The notes under the pieces are model-generated. The model was not told where the DNA came from. It saw only the letters and a program-made list of their open reading frames with translations, and searched no databases. The translations under genes were made by a program, and so were the position numbers. From Marivita sp. (GTDB taxonomy: Bacteria > Pseudomonadota > Alphaproteobacteria > Rhodobacterales > Rhodobacteraceae), in the NCBI RefSeq assembly GCF_020055635.1, contig NZ_JAIPUT010000017.1:1-64000 (forward strand): a stretch of DNA of 64,000 bases, given 5' to 3'. How positions within the stretch are numbered: the first letter of the stretch is position 1; every line of letters starts with the position of its first letter. Shown here piece by piece: positions 45,831 to 55,170 of the stretch.

Positions 45831-46265
45831 ATGCCGACGATCCGACAACTTGCCTACATAAGCTCCTCGAAGCTGCCCCTGGAACCCACCCTCCTGTCCG
45901 ACATTCTCGACGTGTCGGTGCGCAACAACACCAATGACAAGATCACCGGGGTGCTGATGCATCACGACATGCTCTGGTTCCAGATTCTCGAAGGTGATGC
46001 GTCGCTTGTCGGACAGTGCTACCAGCGCATCTGCGACGACGACCGGCACACGAATATCTCGTTGACGCTGGACTGCACGGTCGAAAGCCGCGCCTTTCCC
46101 TCCTGGAACATGGGCTATGTCGGACCCGATGAAATCGGCGCACATTCCGGACACGCGCTCAAGTCGCTCGACGATCTGAGACCCGGCGAGATGACGCTGG
46201 ACAGGCGCCATTGCGCGGCAAGAGAACTTTCCTTGCAGATGTTCAAGACGTTTCAGGAACGGTGA
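45831..46265 (+). CDS. BLUF-domain blue-light photoreceptor
   Basis: A 144-residue single-domain protein binding FAD. All key BLUF residues are present and have the same spacing as in AppA: Tyr9 in LAYISS, Asn33 in RNNTNDKITGVL, Gln51 in FQILEG, Trp92 and Met94 in SWNMGYV. Thus it should undergo the usual light-driven hydrogen-bond switch. The C-terminal 45 residues are short and helical, so output must be through a partner protein. The start at 45831 gives the typical BLUF N-terminus MPTIRQLAYIS; ATG 45807 is an alternative. It lies between ftsZ and ftsA on the opposite strand. Confidence 0.92.
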   Translation: MPTIRQLAYISSSKLPLEPTLLSDILDVSVRNNTNDKITGVLMHHDMLWFQILEGDASLVGQCYQRICDDDRHTNISLTLDCTVESRAFPSWNMGYVGPDEIGAHSGHALKSLDDLRPGEMTLDRRHCAARELSLQMFKTFQER

Positions 46266-46317
46266 TCCGGCCCGCTTGGCGGATCAGGTCGCGTCCGGGC
46301 CGCGGCTCGGACGCCGC

Positions 46318-47652
46318 TCACCAGTTGTCGCGGAACCATTTGACCGCGCGCTTCAGGGAACGTGCCGGATAGCGGTCCACCGGGATCTCGAAATCCCACC
46401 ATTCGTCCTGCGGATGCGCCGCGAAAAGGCACAGGCCAACCGCGCTGGCGAATCCCGGCCCGGTTGCCGCCTGAGGCAATCCATGCACCCGCATCGGGCG
46501 TCCAAGCCGCACCTGCTGGCCGAGGATCTTGGTCGCCAAGCCGTCCAGTCCGGGGATCTGGCTGGCTCCGCCGGTCAACACGATCTGCTGGCTTGGCAGA
46601 TGCTCGAAACCGGCCACATCCAGCCGCGCCCGCACCTCTTCGAGGATCTCCTCGACCCGCGGGCGCATGATGCCGATGAGTTCCGCCCGGCTGACCGTAC
46701 GCCGGTCATGGTGCCAGTCTCCGGTATCGCCGCCGATCTCGATCATGTCGCGGTCATCCATGCCGGTTGCGACAACGCCGCCGTGGAACGTCTTGATCCG
46801 CTCGGCCACAGCCATCGGCACCTGCAACCCCATCGAGATATCGCTGGTCACGTGATCGCCGCCCATGCGCACCGCATCGGCATAGATCATGTGCTTCTTC
46901 ATGAAGATCGACAGGCCCGTCGCGCCGCCGCCCATGTCGATGCAGGCCGCGCCCAGCTCCTGTTCGTCCTCGACCAGAGCCGACACGCCCGACACGTAGG
47001 CCGAGCTGGCGATGCCCGCCAGTTCGAGATCGCAGCGCTTCATGCAATGGGCCAGGTTCTGGATCGCCATCGCATCGACGGTCAGCATGTGCATGTCGGT
47101 GGCCAGTTCCTGACCGATCTGCCCACGCGGATCGATCAGACCGCTGCGGTGGTCCAGCGCGAAATTCACCGGCTGCGCGTGCAGCACCTCGCGGCCATGC
47201 CCGAAATCCGGCACGTCACAGGCCGACAACACGCGCGCCACGTCCTGTTCATCCACCGTGGTCCCGGCCACCTCGACCTTGCCGGCAAGCCCGTAGCTGC
47301 GCGGGTCGGCGCCGCCGAAACAGGCAATCACGTGATCGACCCGGATCTGCGCCATCTTCTGCGCCGCCTGCACCGCGGTGCGAATGGCGCGTTCGGTCTC
47401 GCCCATCGAATCGATCTCGCCAAAGCGCACCCCGCGCGACCGCGTTGTGGCGGCCCCGATCACCCGGAAGCCCGACTGCCCCGCGAGCGATCCGATGCTG
47501 TCGCTCTCGACACCGCGATCGGTGCCGTCGAACCGCAGAACCAGGCAGGCAATCTTCGAGCTGCCAATGTCGAGAATGGCGATCACCCCTCTCTGCATCG
47601 CCGCCCGGCGCATGTTGCGCATTGCCCGCTGTGACTCGTAAAGCTCGATCAT
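46318..47652 (-). CDS. ftsA: Cell division protein FtsA
   Basis: Actin-like membrane anchor for FtsZ. The 444-residue protein has the ATP-binding phosphate motifs ILDIGSSKIACLVLRF near residue 20 and ACIDMGGGATGLSIF near residue 205, the adenosine motif VLTGGASQIPGLDGLA near 360, and an amphipathic C-terminal helix (SLKRAVKWFRDNW) for membrane binding. The start at 47652 overlaps the ftsQ stop as ATGA; the longer frame is non-coding. Immediately downstream is the converging BLUF gene, so ftsZ is not in the same uninterrupted strand run. Confidence 0.95.
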   Translation of the reverse strand: MIELYESQRAMRNMRRAAMQRGVIAILDIGSSKIACLVLRFDGTDRGVESDSIGSLAGQSGFRVIGAATTRSRGVRFGEIDSMGETERAIRTAVQAAQKMAQIRVDHVIACFGGADPRSYGLAGKVEVAGTTVDEQDVARVLSACDVPDFGHGREVLHAQPVNFALDHRSGLIDPRGQIGQELATDMHMLTVDAMAIQNLAHCMKRCDLELAGIASSAYVSGVSALVEDEQELGAACIDMGGGATGLSIFMKKHMIYADAVRMGGDHVTSDISMGLQVPMAVAERIKTFHGGVVATGMDDRDMIEIGGDTGDWHHDRRTVSRAELIGIMRPRVEEILEEVRARLDVAGFEHLPSQQIVLTGGASQIPGLDGLATKILGQQVRLGRPMRVHGLPQAATGPGFASAVGLCLFAAHPQDEWWDFEIPVDRYPARSLKRAVKWFRDNW

Positions 47653-48524
47653 TCCAATGGTTCCCCTGCCTCGATCGCCCGGATGCGAAGCAATTCCTGC
47701 ACCGCTCCGTCTGTCATTCTGAGTGTCGGTCGGTGCGGCAACCGAAGATCGACCGCCACGAGGTCGCGCTCCAGCATGTCCACCGCCTGGTTCATCGCGA
47801 TCACGCGCTCGAGCGCCTGCACCGCCTCGGTTTCGGGCAACAGGACGCGCTGGTCGCGGTCCAGCACCACGTCCCAGCGCCGCTCGCCCATGCGCACCAG
47901 TCCGCGCAGCCGTGTCGAAAGCGGCTCTGCCGCCGCCACGAGATCCAGCGCTTCGGTGACACGCAAATCCGCGCCGTCGCCGACGATCAGCGGCAATTCG
48001 GGCCAATCGGTGCGCACGAAGGCCGGACCGACAAGCACGCCCTCATTGTCCAGAAGCGCCAGCCCCCGATCGTTGCGCCACAGCACGACGGGCACGCGTT
48101 CGACCACGTCCACCTGGAGCACGTTGCCCTGCCGGACGTAAAGCCGCGCCGACTTCACCGGATCGAGCGAAACGATGGTCTCGCGCATCTTCTCGAGGTC
48201 GAGATCGAATGAACTGACGGGGAAATCAATCGGCAGCATCTGCCGAATGCCCTCGGCCACCAACTCGCTCGCTCCGTCGACGGCCATCATGTTGACCATG
48301 AACTCCGGGCGACTTTCGACCTGGGACCGGAGATCGGCATAGGTGTCGATGATCTTCATCCGGTTGTGATCGACCGAGAGCCACCAGCTGGCCACGCCGA
48401 AGGTCAGAAGACAGGGCACCCCGAAGCGCAGAAGCAGCCGGAAAAGCGGCGTCAGCATCAGACGCTCCATCCGGTACTTGAGCCGCGACGGCGCGGGATC
48501 GGGGCGCGCGCTCATCTGTGACAT
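47649..48524 (-). CDS. ftsQ: Cell division protein FtsQ
   Basis: Bitopic divisome protein linking cytoplasmic and periplasmic parts. The 291-residue protein has a short cytoplasmic N-terminus, one transmembrane helix at about residues 30-52 (FRLLLRFGVPCLLTFGVASW), a POTRA-type domain and the FtsQ domain with VERVPVVLWRNDRGLALLDNEG (read in two parts) and LDRDQRVLLPE. Start is ATG 48524, preceded by GGAGG at seven bases; ATG 48515 overlaps the ddl stop exactly (ATGA) and is an alternative. Coupled to ddl upstream and ftsA downstream. Confidence 0.92.
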   Translation of the reverse strand: MSQMSARPDPAPSRLKYRMERLMLTPLFRLLLRFGVPCLLTFGVASWWLSVDHNRMKIIDTYADLRSQVESRPEFMVNMMAVDGASELVAEGIRQMLPIDFPVSSFDLDLEKMRETIVSLDPVKSARLYVRQGNVLQVDVVERVPVVLWRNDRGLALLDNEGVLVGPAFVRTDWPELPLIVGDGADLRVTEALDLVAAAEPLSTRLRGLVRMGERRWDVVLDRDQRVLLPETEAVQALERVIAMNQAVDMLERDLVAVDLRLPHRPTLRMTDGAVQELLRIRAIEAGEPLE

Positions 48525-49426
48525 GACGCATCCTCCACGATCCAGCGGCACAGCGCGCCGAACCCCATGCCCACATGCGCCGCCTGTTCAGGCGTCAGCG
48601 ATGTCGGCGTCATGCCCGGCTGCGTGTTGGTCTCGAGCAGGATCAGCCCGTCGAGCCCCCTGCTCTCGTCCCAGCGGAAATCGGTGCGGCTCACGCCCCG
48701 GCACCCCAGCGCGCCATGCGCCCGCTGCGCGAAGTCCAGACAGGCTGCGGTGATCTCGTCCGGCACGTCGGCCGGCAGCACGTGCCGCGACCCGCCGGGC
48801 TTGTATTTCGCGTCGTAATCGTACCACCCGTCGGTCAGGATGTCGGTCACGCACAGGGCCCGATCGCCAACCACCGTGGTCGTCAGTTCCCGCCCCGGCG
48901 CAAAGGCCTCGACCATCACGGTCTCGGGCATCTCGTCGGAAAGCTGCGGCGGCCCGTTGGCGTCCTCGTTGACCAGGTAGACCCCGACCGAGGAGCCTTC
49001 GTTGAACGGCTTGACCACATAGGGCGGCGGCATCACGTGACGGTGCCGCACCTCGTCGCGCGCCGCCAGAAGGCTCTCCACCACCGGCAGGCGATGCCTG
49101 CGATAGACGTCCTTGGTGCGCTCCTTGTCCATCGCCAGAGACGACGCGAGCACGCCGGAATGGGTATAGGGCAGGCCCAGCCATTCCAGCAGACCCTGCA
49201 CACAGCCATCCTCACCCCAGCGGCCATGCAGGGCGTTGAAACACACATCAGGAGAAAGCGCGGTCAGCACGGATGCAAGATCACGGCCGGCATCGACCTC
49301 GTGCACCTCAAATCCCTCGTCCCGCAAAGCGGCAGCACATTCGCGCCCCGTCGACAGCGACACCTCGCGTTCGGCCGAGGGGCCACCCATCAATACTGCC
49401 ACTTTCGGGTTTGCCCTGCTCGACAT
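48512..49426 (-). CDS. ddl: D-alanine--D-alanine ligase
   Basis: ATP-grasp enzyme that makes the D-Ala-D-Ala dipeptide for peptidoglycan. The 304-residue protein has VAVLMGGPSAEREVSLSTG near the N-terminus, FNALHGRWGEDGCVQG (substrate site), PYVVKPFNEGSSVGVYLV (ATP-grasp lysine) and the closing LLETNTQPGMTPTSLTPEQA magnesium site. ATG 49426 is the start; TTG 49432 is a weaker alternative. It overlaps ftsQ by 13 bp and follows murB after a 130-bp gap that holds three hairpins. Confidence 0.94.
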   Translation of the reverse strand: MSSRANPKVAVLMGGPSAEREVSLSTGRECAAALRDEGFEVHEVDAGRDLASVLTALSPDVCFNALHGRWGEDGCVQGLLEWLGLPYTHSGVLASSLAMDKERTKDVYRRHRLPVVESLLAARDEVRHRHVMPPPYVVKPFNEGSSVGVYLVNEDANGPPQLSDEMPETVMVEAFAPGRELTTTVVGDRALCVTDILTDGWYDYDAKYKPGGSRHVLPADVPDEITAACLDFAQRAHGALGCRGVSRTDFRWDESRGLDGLILLETNTQPGMTPTSLTPEQAAHVGMGFGALCRWIVEDASCHR

Positions 49427-49446
49427 ACCCAAAACCGCCTCAAATC

Positions 49447-49506
49447 ATGGGGGTTTTCCCCCATTCTGCCTGGGGCTTTGCCCCGATTTATCCGGGGTCA
49501 GGCCCC
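49447..49506. repeat. Cluster of three GC hairpins between murB and ddl
   Basis: ATGGGGG-TTTT-CCCCCAT (49447-49464), GGGGC-TTT-GCCCC (49472-49484) and GGGG-TCAGG-CCCC (49494-49506) follow one another. The TATCCGGGGTCAGGCC segment resembles TATCCTGGGGTGAGGCC at 51178-51194, so the two intergenic elements appear related. It may act as an attenuator inside the cluster. Confidence 0.5.
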
Positions 49507-49556
49507 ATTGTCATGTCGTGCAACCTGCCCGGCGCACTGCCTTCACCTGCAAGGGT

Positions 49557-50504
49557 TTATCCCTTGTCAGCCCGCGCCGCATTTCCCAATGACATGCCGA
49601 CGCGTTTGATTTCCCATTCTAACTCTATTCCAGAGTGTTGGAAAACCTTTTTTCGCACCTCTTCGCCCAGCCCCTCGAGGTCAGCCGCCGTGGCGCCCCC
49701 GGTGTTGACCAGAAAATTCGAATGCTTGGGCGACATCTGCGCCCCGCCGCGCGTCGCCCCGCGCATCCCCGCCTCGTCGATCACCTTCCAGGCCTTGAGG
49801 TCATGCACGTCATCCGCCTTGCCGGTCGAAGAAAACCCCGCCGGATTGCGGAAGGTGCTGCCCGCCGTGCGGTCCTTCGTGGGCTGGGTCGCATCGCGCT
49901 TGGCCAGCTGGTCTTCCATGCGCGCGTGCAGGTCCGCCGGATCGCCCGATGCACCCTCGAACACCGCCTCGACGACCACCGCGCCCTCGGGCAGATCGCT
50001 CGACCGGTAAGCGAGGTGCAGCGCCTCGGCAGGCAGGGTCACATGCTCTCCCGACCGCAGGACCACACGGATTTCGACAAGATGATCGGCCACGTAGGAC
50101 CCGTAGCACCCCGCATTCATGCAGACCGCGCCGCCGATCGCACCCGGGATCGTGCGCAGAAAGGTCAGGTCGACCCCTGCATCCGCCGCCCGGCGCGCCA
50201 CATGCGCATCCAGCGCCGCCGCACCGGCCGTCACGCGGTTGCCCGCGACCGAGATGCCGTTGAAGCCGCGCCCCAGCCGGATCACCACCGCGCGCAGCCC
50301 GCCATCGCGCACGATCAGGTTCGATCCGACACCCATCGGAAAGACCGGTACGTCATCCGGCAGATCGCGCAGGAAACAGCCCAGATCGTCCAGATCGGCC
50401 GGCTGAAACAGCCAGTCCGCAGGCCCGCCCACGCGCAGCCAGGTCAGATCGGAAAGCGGTTTGTCAGGGCTCAACCGGCCCCGCACATCGGGAAGTCGCG
50501 TCAT
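49557..50504 (-). CDS. murB: UDP-N-acetylmuramate dehydrogenase
   Basis: FAD enzyme that reduces UDP-GlcNAc-enolpyruvate to UDP-MurNAc. The 315-residue protein has the FAD-binding part ([35 protein letters not shown]), the active-site segment [20 protein letters not shown] and a C-terminal substrate domain with [10 protein letters not shown] and [17 protein letters not shown] holds the proton-donor serine region. The start is ATG 50504; upstream codons are not family-like. It follows the second DUF2484 gene closely, in one strand run. Confidence 0.95.
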   Translation of the reverse strand: MTRLPDVRGRLSPDKPLSDLTWLRVGGPADWLFQPADLDDLGCFLRDLPDDVPVFPMGVGSNLIVRDGGLRAVVIRLGRGFNGISVAGNRVTAGAAALDAHVARRAADAGVDLTFLRTIPGAIGGAVCMNAGCYGSYVADHLVEIRVVLRSGEHVTLPAEALHLAYRSSDLPEGAVVVEAVFEGASGDPADLHARMEDQLAKRDATQPTKDRTAGSTFRNPAGFSSTGKADDVHDLKAWKVIDEAGMRGATRGGAQMSPKHSNFLVNTGGATAADLEGLGEEVRKKVFQHSGIELEWEIKRVGMSLGNAARADKG

Positions 50505-50543
50505 GGCCCGCCTTGTGCAATGCAAAGGCCAAGGCGTAAAGCC

Positions 50544-50801
50544 TCATTCGGCGCGGCGCGTGACCTGCCGCAGGATCCACGCGAACAGATAGCGCAGCGG
50601 CCAGCGGAACACGCTGGCCATCGCCGCCGTGACGGCCAAGCCCCAGAACAGTCCATCGCTGACATAGACCCAGATCAGGATCGGCAGGCCCAGGGTCATC
50701 AACAGATAGGCCCTCCGCCAATGATTGTCCTGCGACGGGATCGCCGCCAGGATAGCGGCCAGGATGATCCAGCAGCACGCCGCGCTCAGGGAATAGCTCA
50801 T
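50544..50801 (-). CDS. DUF2484 small membrane protein (second copy)
   Basis: An 85-residue protein with three hydrophobic segments (SAACCWIILAAILAAIP, YLLMTLGLPILIWVYV and GLFWGLAVTAAMASVF) and a basic C-terminus FRWPLRYLFAWILRQ. Its ATG overlaps the stop of the first copy (TAATG). It shares the RxPLRY motif and layout with that copy, so the two are tandem duplicates. Small DUF2484 proteins between murC and murB are characteristic of Rhodobacteraceae; function is unknown, possibly in envelope assembly because of the place. Confidence 0.8.
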   Translation of the reverse strand: MSYSLSAACCWIILAAILAAIPSQDNHWRRAYLLMTLGLPILIWVYVSDGLFWGLAVTAAMASVFRWPLRYLFAWILRQVTRRAE

Positions 50802-51049
50802 TATCGGGGGATCTCCACCTCTTGCCCGGTCAGGCGTTTCCAGAAATACCGCAGCGGGTTGCGGTACATCGACCCGAAGGCCAGCAGCCCGGCAAACGCC
50901 GCCCAGATGCCGACCGCCCGGGCAATCATCCAGATCAGCACTGGCGCCGCCAACAACAGCATCACGCCGGGCACATATTGCCAGCGCATCGGCAGCATGG
51001 CAACAACCGCGGACGCAAACGCCCATGCAATGCAAAGCCAAAGAAGCAT
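50801..51049 (-). CDS. DUF2484 small membrane protein (first copy)
   Basis: An 82-residue protein with three hydrophobic segments (LLWLCIAWAFASAVVAML, YVPGVMLLLAAPVLIWMIA and GIWAAFAGLLAFGSMY) and a basic end YRNPLRYFWKRLTG. The start at 51049 is chosen because the frame upstream lies in a repeat-rich gap. It ends in the start of the second copy. Same family and same unknown role. Confidence 0.8.
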   Translation of the reverse strand: MLLWLCIAWAFASAVVAMLPMRWQYVPGVMLLLAAPVLIWMIARAVGIWAAFAGLLAFGSMYRNPLRYFWKRLTGQEVEIPR

Positions 51050-51159
51050 GCGTGTCTCCCGTGTTTCCGAAGCCTTTCGACCCTGCCACAACCAAGCCCA
51101 GGCGTCAGGCCAAATCACGACCAAAAAAGGGAAATCCGACGACCCCTGCCCGGTCCCGA

Positions 51160-51260
51160 AATTCTCTGGTTCGAAAATATCCTGGGGTGAGGCCGGAGGC
51201 CGAGGGGCGAAGCCCCTGTTTTCGGTCGACCGAAAATCGAGGATGCGTCACCGCATCCTC
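51160..51260. repeat. Composite hairpin/palindrome element between murC and DUF2484
   Basis: In order: a TTCTCTGG-TTCGAAAATATCC tail, TGGGGTGAGGCC, a GGGGC-GAA-GCCCC hairpin (51203-51215), the perfect palindrome TTTTCGGTCGACCGAAAA (51219-51236) and a 9-bp stem GAGGATGCG/CGCATCCTC with loop TCAC (51239-51260). The last two correspond to the paired palindromes at 21834-21878 in swapped order, and the tail to that at 35680-35704. Confidence 0.65.
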
Positions 51261-51268
51261 CGCCCCCC

Positions 51269-52666
51269 TCACGTCGCCAACCGATCGGGCAGCCCGTTGG
51301 CCCAGGTCGAGATCGTCCCCGCGCCAAGACAGACCACGATATCGCCTTCGCGGGCCTGTTCGCGGACCAGCCGTTCCAGATCGTCCTCGTTCAAAATGGC
51401 GCGGGCATGGCGGTGGCCGTGGCGGATCAGCCCCGCCACCAGGTCATCCCGCGACGCGCCTTCGATCGGGTCCTCGCCGGCAGCGAAGACCTCGGCGATC
51501 GCCACCACGTCGGCCTCGTTGAAACAGGCGCAGAAATCGTCGAACAGGCTGGACAGGCGGGTATATCGATGCGGCTGGTGCACCGCGATCACGCGCCCGT
51601 CCGACGCCTGCCGCGCCGCCTTGAGCACGGCGGCAATCTCGACCGGATGATGGCCGTAATCGTCGATGATCGTGACGCCGTTCCACTCGCCCACCTTGGT
51701 GAAGCGCCGGTTCACGCCGCCAAAGGCCGCCAATGCTTCGCGGATCTCGGATTTCTTCATGCCCAGGTGCCGGGCCACCGCCACCGCGGACAGCGCGTTC
51801 GACACGTTGTGATCGCCCGGCATCGGCAGGGTGCAGCCCTCTATGCCGTCACCCTCGGCCTGCAACGCGATGTCGAAATGCGCCACGCCCTTTTCATAGG
51901 TCAGGTTCACCGCCCGCACATCCGCCTGCGCGTTGAAGCCATAGGTCACGACACGCCGGTCCGTGACCTTGCCCACCAGCCGCTGTACCTCTTCATGGTC
52001 CGTGCAGCACACGGCCAGCCCGTAAAAGGGAATGTTCGACACGAAGTCCTGGAACCCCTGCCGCAACCGATCGAAATCGCCCCAGTGTTCCATATGTTCG
52101 GGGTCGATATTGGTGACGACGCCGATGGTCGCGGGCAGACGGTTGAACGATCCATCGCTCTCGTCGGCCTCGACCACCATCCATTCGCCCTGCCCCATCC
52201 GCGCGTTCGAGCCATAGGCGTGGATGATCCCGCCATTGATCACGGTCGGATCAAATCCGCCCGCCACCATCAGTTCGGCCATCATCGTGGTGGTCGTCGT
52301 CTTGCCATGGGTGCCCGCAATGGCGATGTTCGACTTCAGCCGCATCAGTTCGGCCAGCATGTCGGCCCGGCGCACCACCGGCAGGCCGCGCAGCCGCGCC
52401 TCGTCCAGTTCGGGATTGCCCGGCTTGATCGCGGTCGAGATGACGACCACCTCCGCCCCGTCCAGGTTCTCGGCCCTTTGCCCTTCGAAGATCCGCGCGC
52501 CCAGGCCCGCCAGGCGGTTGGTGATCTTGGACGCCTTCAGGTCAGACCCCTGCACCGTGTAGCCCAGGTTCACCAGAACCTCGGCGATGCCGGACATGCC
52601 GATGCCGCCGATGCCGACGAAATGGATGGCGCCGATATCGACAGGCAATTTGGTGGCGGCGTTCAT
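51269..52666 (-). CDS. murC: UDP-N-acetylmuramate--L-alanine ligase
   Basis: Adds L-alanine to UDP-MurNAc. The 465-residue Mur ligase has the N-terminal nucleotide fold ([18 protein letters not shown]), the ATP P-loop [18 protein letters not shown], the [11 protein letters not shown] segment and the [15 protein letters not shown] motif, then a C-terminal domain with [10 protein letters not shown] and HQPHRYTRL. Its ATG overlaps the murG stop (52663-52666, ATGA). Order murG-murC-murB is standard for the family. Confidence 0.96.
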   Translation of the reverse strand: MNAATKLPVDIGAIHFVGIGGIGMSGIAEVLVNLGYTVQGSDLKASKITNRLAGLGARIFEGQRAENLDGAEVVVISTAIKPGNPELDEARLRGLPVVRRADMLAELMRLKSNIAIAGTHGKTTTTTMMAELMVAGGFDPTVINGGIIHAYGSNARMGQGEWMVVEADESDGSFNRLPATIGVVTNIDPEHMEHWGDFDRLRQGFQDFVSNIPFYGLAVCCTDHEEVQRLVGKVTDRRVVTYGFNAQADVRAVNLTYEKGVAHFDIALQAEGDGIEGCTLPMPGDHNVSNALSAVAVARHLGMKKSEIREALAAFGGVNRRFTKVGEWNGVTIIDDYGHHPVEIAAVLKAARQASDGRVIAVHQPHRYTRLSSLFDDFCACFNEADVVAIAEVFAAGEDPIEGASRDDLVAGLIRHGHRHARAILNEDDLERLVREQAREGDIVVCLGAGTISTWANGLPDRLAT

Positions 52667-53781
52667 TCGGTCTGTCCTTCCGGGTCCTGGGGAGCGTGGC
52701 CGGCCAGCGTTTCCACCAGTCCGGCGAGGTCTTCGGCGGCGTCGGGCCTGGCTTGCGCCAGCGCGGCCAGCGACATTTGCAAAGCGCCGTGGGAATCCTG
52801 CAAAACTGCAAAGATCTGTTCGGCAAGGCTGTCGACGGTCAGCTTGCTTTCGGGAATGCGGATCGCCGCCCCCGCCTCGACCAGCCCGCGCGCATTGGCG
52901 GTCTGGTGATCGGCGGTCGCGGCGGCGAAGGGAATGAGGATCGACGGGCGTCCGATGACGGAAATATCCGCCACGCTCGATGCGCCCGAACGCGAGATCA
53001 CCAGCTGCGCCTCGCTCATCCGCTTGGGCACGTCGTTGAAGAAGGGCTGCACCTCGGCATCGACCCCGTGTTCGGCATAATAGGCGGCCACGCGTTCGCC
53101 GTCTTCGTCGCGCGCCTGATGGCTGACGCGCAGGTGTTGCAAGGTCTCCAGCGGCAAGGACGCGATCGCGGGCGGCACCACGTCCGACAGGACCCGTGCG
53201 CCCTGGCTTCCGCCGATGACAAGGATCGACATCGGGTAATCGCCGGGCGGGATATAGGCCGCGCCCGCGCGGTCCCTGACGGCGCGCCGCACCGGGTTGC
53301 CGACATGCACCGCCTCGACACCTTCGGGCAGGACCGTCGGCCAGGTGCCGCAGGCCACCCGGTCCACACGCTTGGCGAAAAGGCCGTTCACCCGACCCAG
53401 CACGCCGTTCTGTTCATGGATCATCCGCGGCCGCCGCAGGATCCAGGCCGCGCCCAGCGCCGGGATCGACGGGTAACCGCCGAACCCCACAACCACATCG
53501 GGCCGCTGGCGCAGCATCCGCCACGACATCGAGAAGACGCCGCCCAGCACCCGGAAGGGCACCAGCGCCCTCGACAGCACGCCCCCGCGCGCGAAGGTGG
53601 CGCTGGCCACCTGTTCGATCTCGGTGGAATGCGGAAAGCCGCCCGTGTAACGCGCGCCCCGCGCATCGGTGGACAGCTTCACCCGCCACCCGCGCCGCAG
53701 CATGACCTCGGCCAGAGCCTGCGCCGGGAACATGTGCCCGCCGGTCCCGCCTGCCGCGATGATAAGATAAGGTTTGCTCAT
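52663..53781 (-). CDS. murG: Undecaprenyl-PP-MurNAc-pentapeptide GlcNAc transferase
   Basis: Peripheral inner-membrane GT-B enzyme that makes lipid II. The 372-residue protein has the N-terminal glycine-rich [44 protein letters not shown], and the C-terminal UDP-GlcNAc motif [14 protein letters not shown] and [19 protein letters not shown]. The start is ATG 53781 (MSKPYLII). It follows ftsW with an 88-bp gap and overlaps murC. Confidence 0.96.
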   Translation of the reverse strand: MSKPYLIIAAGGTGGHMFPAQALAEVMLRRGWRVKLSTDARGARYTGGFPHSTEIEQVASATFARGGVLSRALVPFRVLGGVFSMSWRMLRQRPDVVVGFGGYPSIPALGAAWILRRPRMIHEQNGVLGRVNGLFAKRVDRVACGTWPTVLPEGVEAVHVGNPVRRAVRDRAGAAYIPPGDYPMSILVIGGSQGARVLSDVVPPAIASLPLETLQHLRVSHQARDEDGERVAAYYAEHGVDAEVQPFFNDVPKRMSEAQLVISRSGASSVADISVIGRPSILIPFAAATADHQTANARGLVEAGAAIRIPESKLTVDSLAEQIFAVLQDSHGALQMSLAALAQARPDAAEDLAGLVETLAGHAPQDPEGQTE

Positions 53782-53869
53782 GATGTCCCCGCCCAAGGAT
53801 TGAAGGACAGAGACCTGTCCGAAAGGCGTTTGTCAACAAACCGGGACGGGAAACGCCCACATGATGGCA

Positions 53870-55036
53870 CTATCGCAACCGTCCCCGCAAGATATCGCCG
53901 ATTTCCCCCTGCGGACGCGAGCGCGTGAAGGCCAGAAGCATGCCCACGGCGATGCCCCCCGCGATGAGCGATGAGCCCCCGTAGCTCACGAAGGGCAGCG
54001 TCATGCCCTTGGCGGGCAGCAGCCGCACCGCAACCCCCATGTTGATCATCGCCTGCACGCCGAACATGCAGGCCAGCCCGGTACCCGCCAGACGGATGAA
54101 CGGATCGCGTTCGCGCATCAGCCGCAGCAGCGACCGCACCACGATGGTGGCGTAAAGCGCGATGATGATGAGGACCAGCACAAGGCCATATTCCTCGGCG
54201 GCCACGGCGATGATGAAGTCGGTATGGGCATCGGGCAGCGACCATTTCACCTGCCCCTCACCCACGCCGACCCCCAGGAAACCGCCTTCGCGGATGGCGT
54301 TGGTGGCATAGCCAAGCTGGGTGGTCGGATCGACCTCGGGGCTGAGGAAGCCGTCGATGCGGCGCGCAAAATGTTCGGAATTCTGGTAGGCCACGGTCCC
54401 GGCCATCACCACCAGACCCGCCAGCACCATCAGCAACAGCATCGGCGCCCCGGCGACGAAATACATCACGCCCCAGCCGAACAGCACCAGACACGCCTGT
54501 CCGAAATCCGGTTGCAGCGCGAGCATCAGCACGATGCTGACGGTCACTGCGAAGGACAGGGTCTTGCCGGGCGGGCCACCCAGATCCTGGCTGGCTGCCA
54601 GCAACCAGGCCACGACGATGACGAAGGCCGGCTTGAGAAATTCGGACGGCTGGATCGCGGCAAAGCCGAGCGAATACCATCGCACCGCACCCTTGCCGAA
54701 ATCCGTGCCGAAAAAGGGCAGCAAGGCCAGCGCGACAAAGGCCGCGACAAAACCCAGCACCGCGACCCGGCGGACCACGATGGGCCCCAGCATCGACACG
54801 AAGATCATCGCACCCAATGCCAGACCGCCGAAAACGGCCTGCCTCTGAACGTAATGGAACGGCGCAAAGCCGTTGCGTTCCGCCAGGGGTGGGGATGCGG
54901 CAAGTCCCAGCAGGATGCCGACGCCGAAAAGGATCAGGATGCAGGACAAGGACCATTTGTCGACCGTGCGCCACCACTTGGGCAACACAGGTTCTCCCGC
55001 GCGGGTTGGCACCGCGCCATAGACCATTTCCGTCAT
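53870..55036 (-). CDS. ftsW: Septal peptidoglycan polymerase FtsW (SEDS family)
   Basis: Ten-helix inner-membrane glycosyltransferase acting with FtsI at the septum. The 388-residue protein has the SEDS motifs: FGKGAVRWYSLGFAAIQPSE (the conserved W and QPSE), LALQPDFGQACLVLFGW, the large periplasmic loop with GGFLGVGVGEGQVKWSLPDA and HTDFIIAVAAEEYGL, and LPFVSYGGSSLIAGG near the end. The usual upstream neighbours murD and mraY are not adjacent: the plus-strand island at 55.1-58.2 kb intervenes. Confidence 0.96.
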   Translation of the reverse strand: MTEMVYGAVPTRAGEPVLPKWWRTVDKWSLSCILILFGVGILLGLAASPPLAERNGFAPFHYVQRQAVFGGLALGAMIFVSMLGPIVVRRVAVLGFVAAFVALALLPFFGTDFGKGAVRWYSLGFAAIQPSEFLKPAFVIVVAWLLAASQDLGGPPGKTLSFAVTVSIVLMLALQPDFGQACLVLFGWGVMYFVAGAPMLLLMVLAGLVVMAGTVAYQNSEHFARRIDGFLSPEVDPTTQLGYATNAIREGGFLGVGVGEGQVKWSLPDAHTDFIIAVAAEEYGLVLVLIIIALYATIVVRSLLRLMRERDPFIRLAGTGLACMFGVQAMINMGVAVRLLPAKGMTLPFVSYGGSSLIAGGIAVGMLLAFTRSRPQGEIGDILRGRLR

Positions 55037-55170
55037 GGTTTCACCGCACTTTCTGCCTCGATCGCCCGTGTTGACCCGGGTCTCTGCGTCGATCCTAACC
55101 GATATGATTCGACCGATCCAGAGGAATGATTCGCCGCCTCCCTCTTGCGTGTTGTGCGGTTCCGTGATGG

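Noticed and set aside
49447-51260. A CRISPR-like or mobile-element origin for the hairpin clusters
   Set aside because: No regular repeat-spacer pattern, no transposase or terminal inverted repeats; they fit dispersed intergenic palindromic elements.
52760-52815. TTTGCAAAG and CTGCAAA sites similar to the tex upstream dyad
   Set aside because: They lie inside the murG coding sequence and follow its codons; spacing differs from the intergenic dyad.
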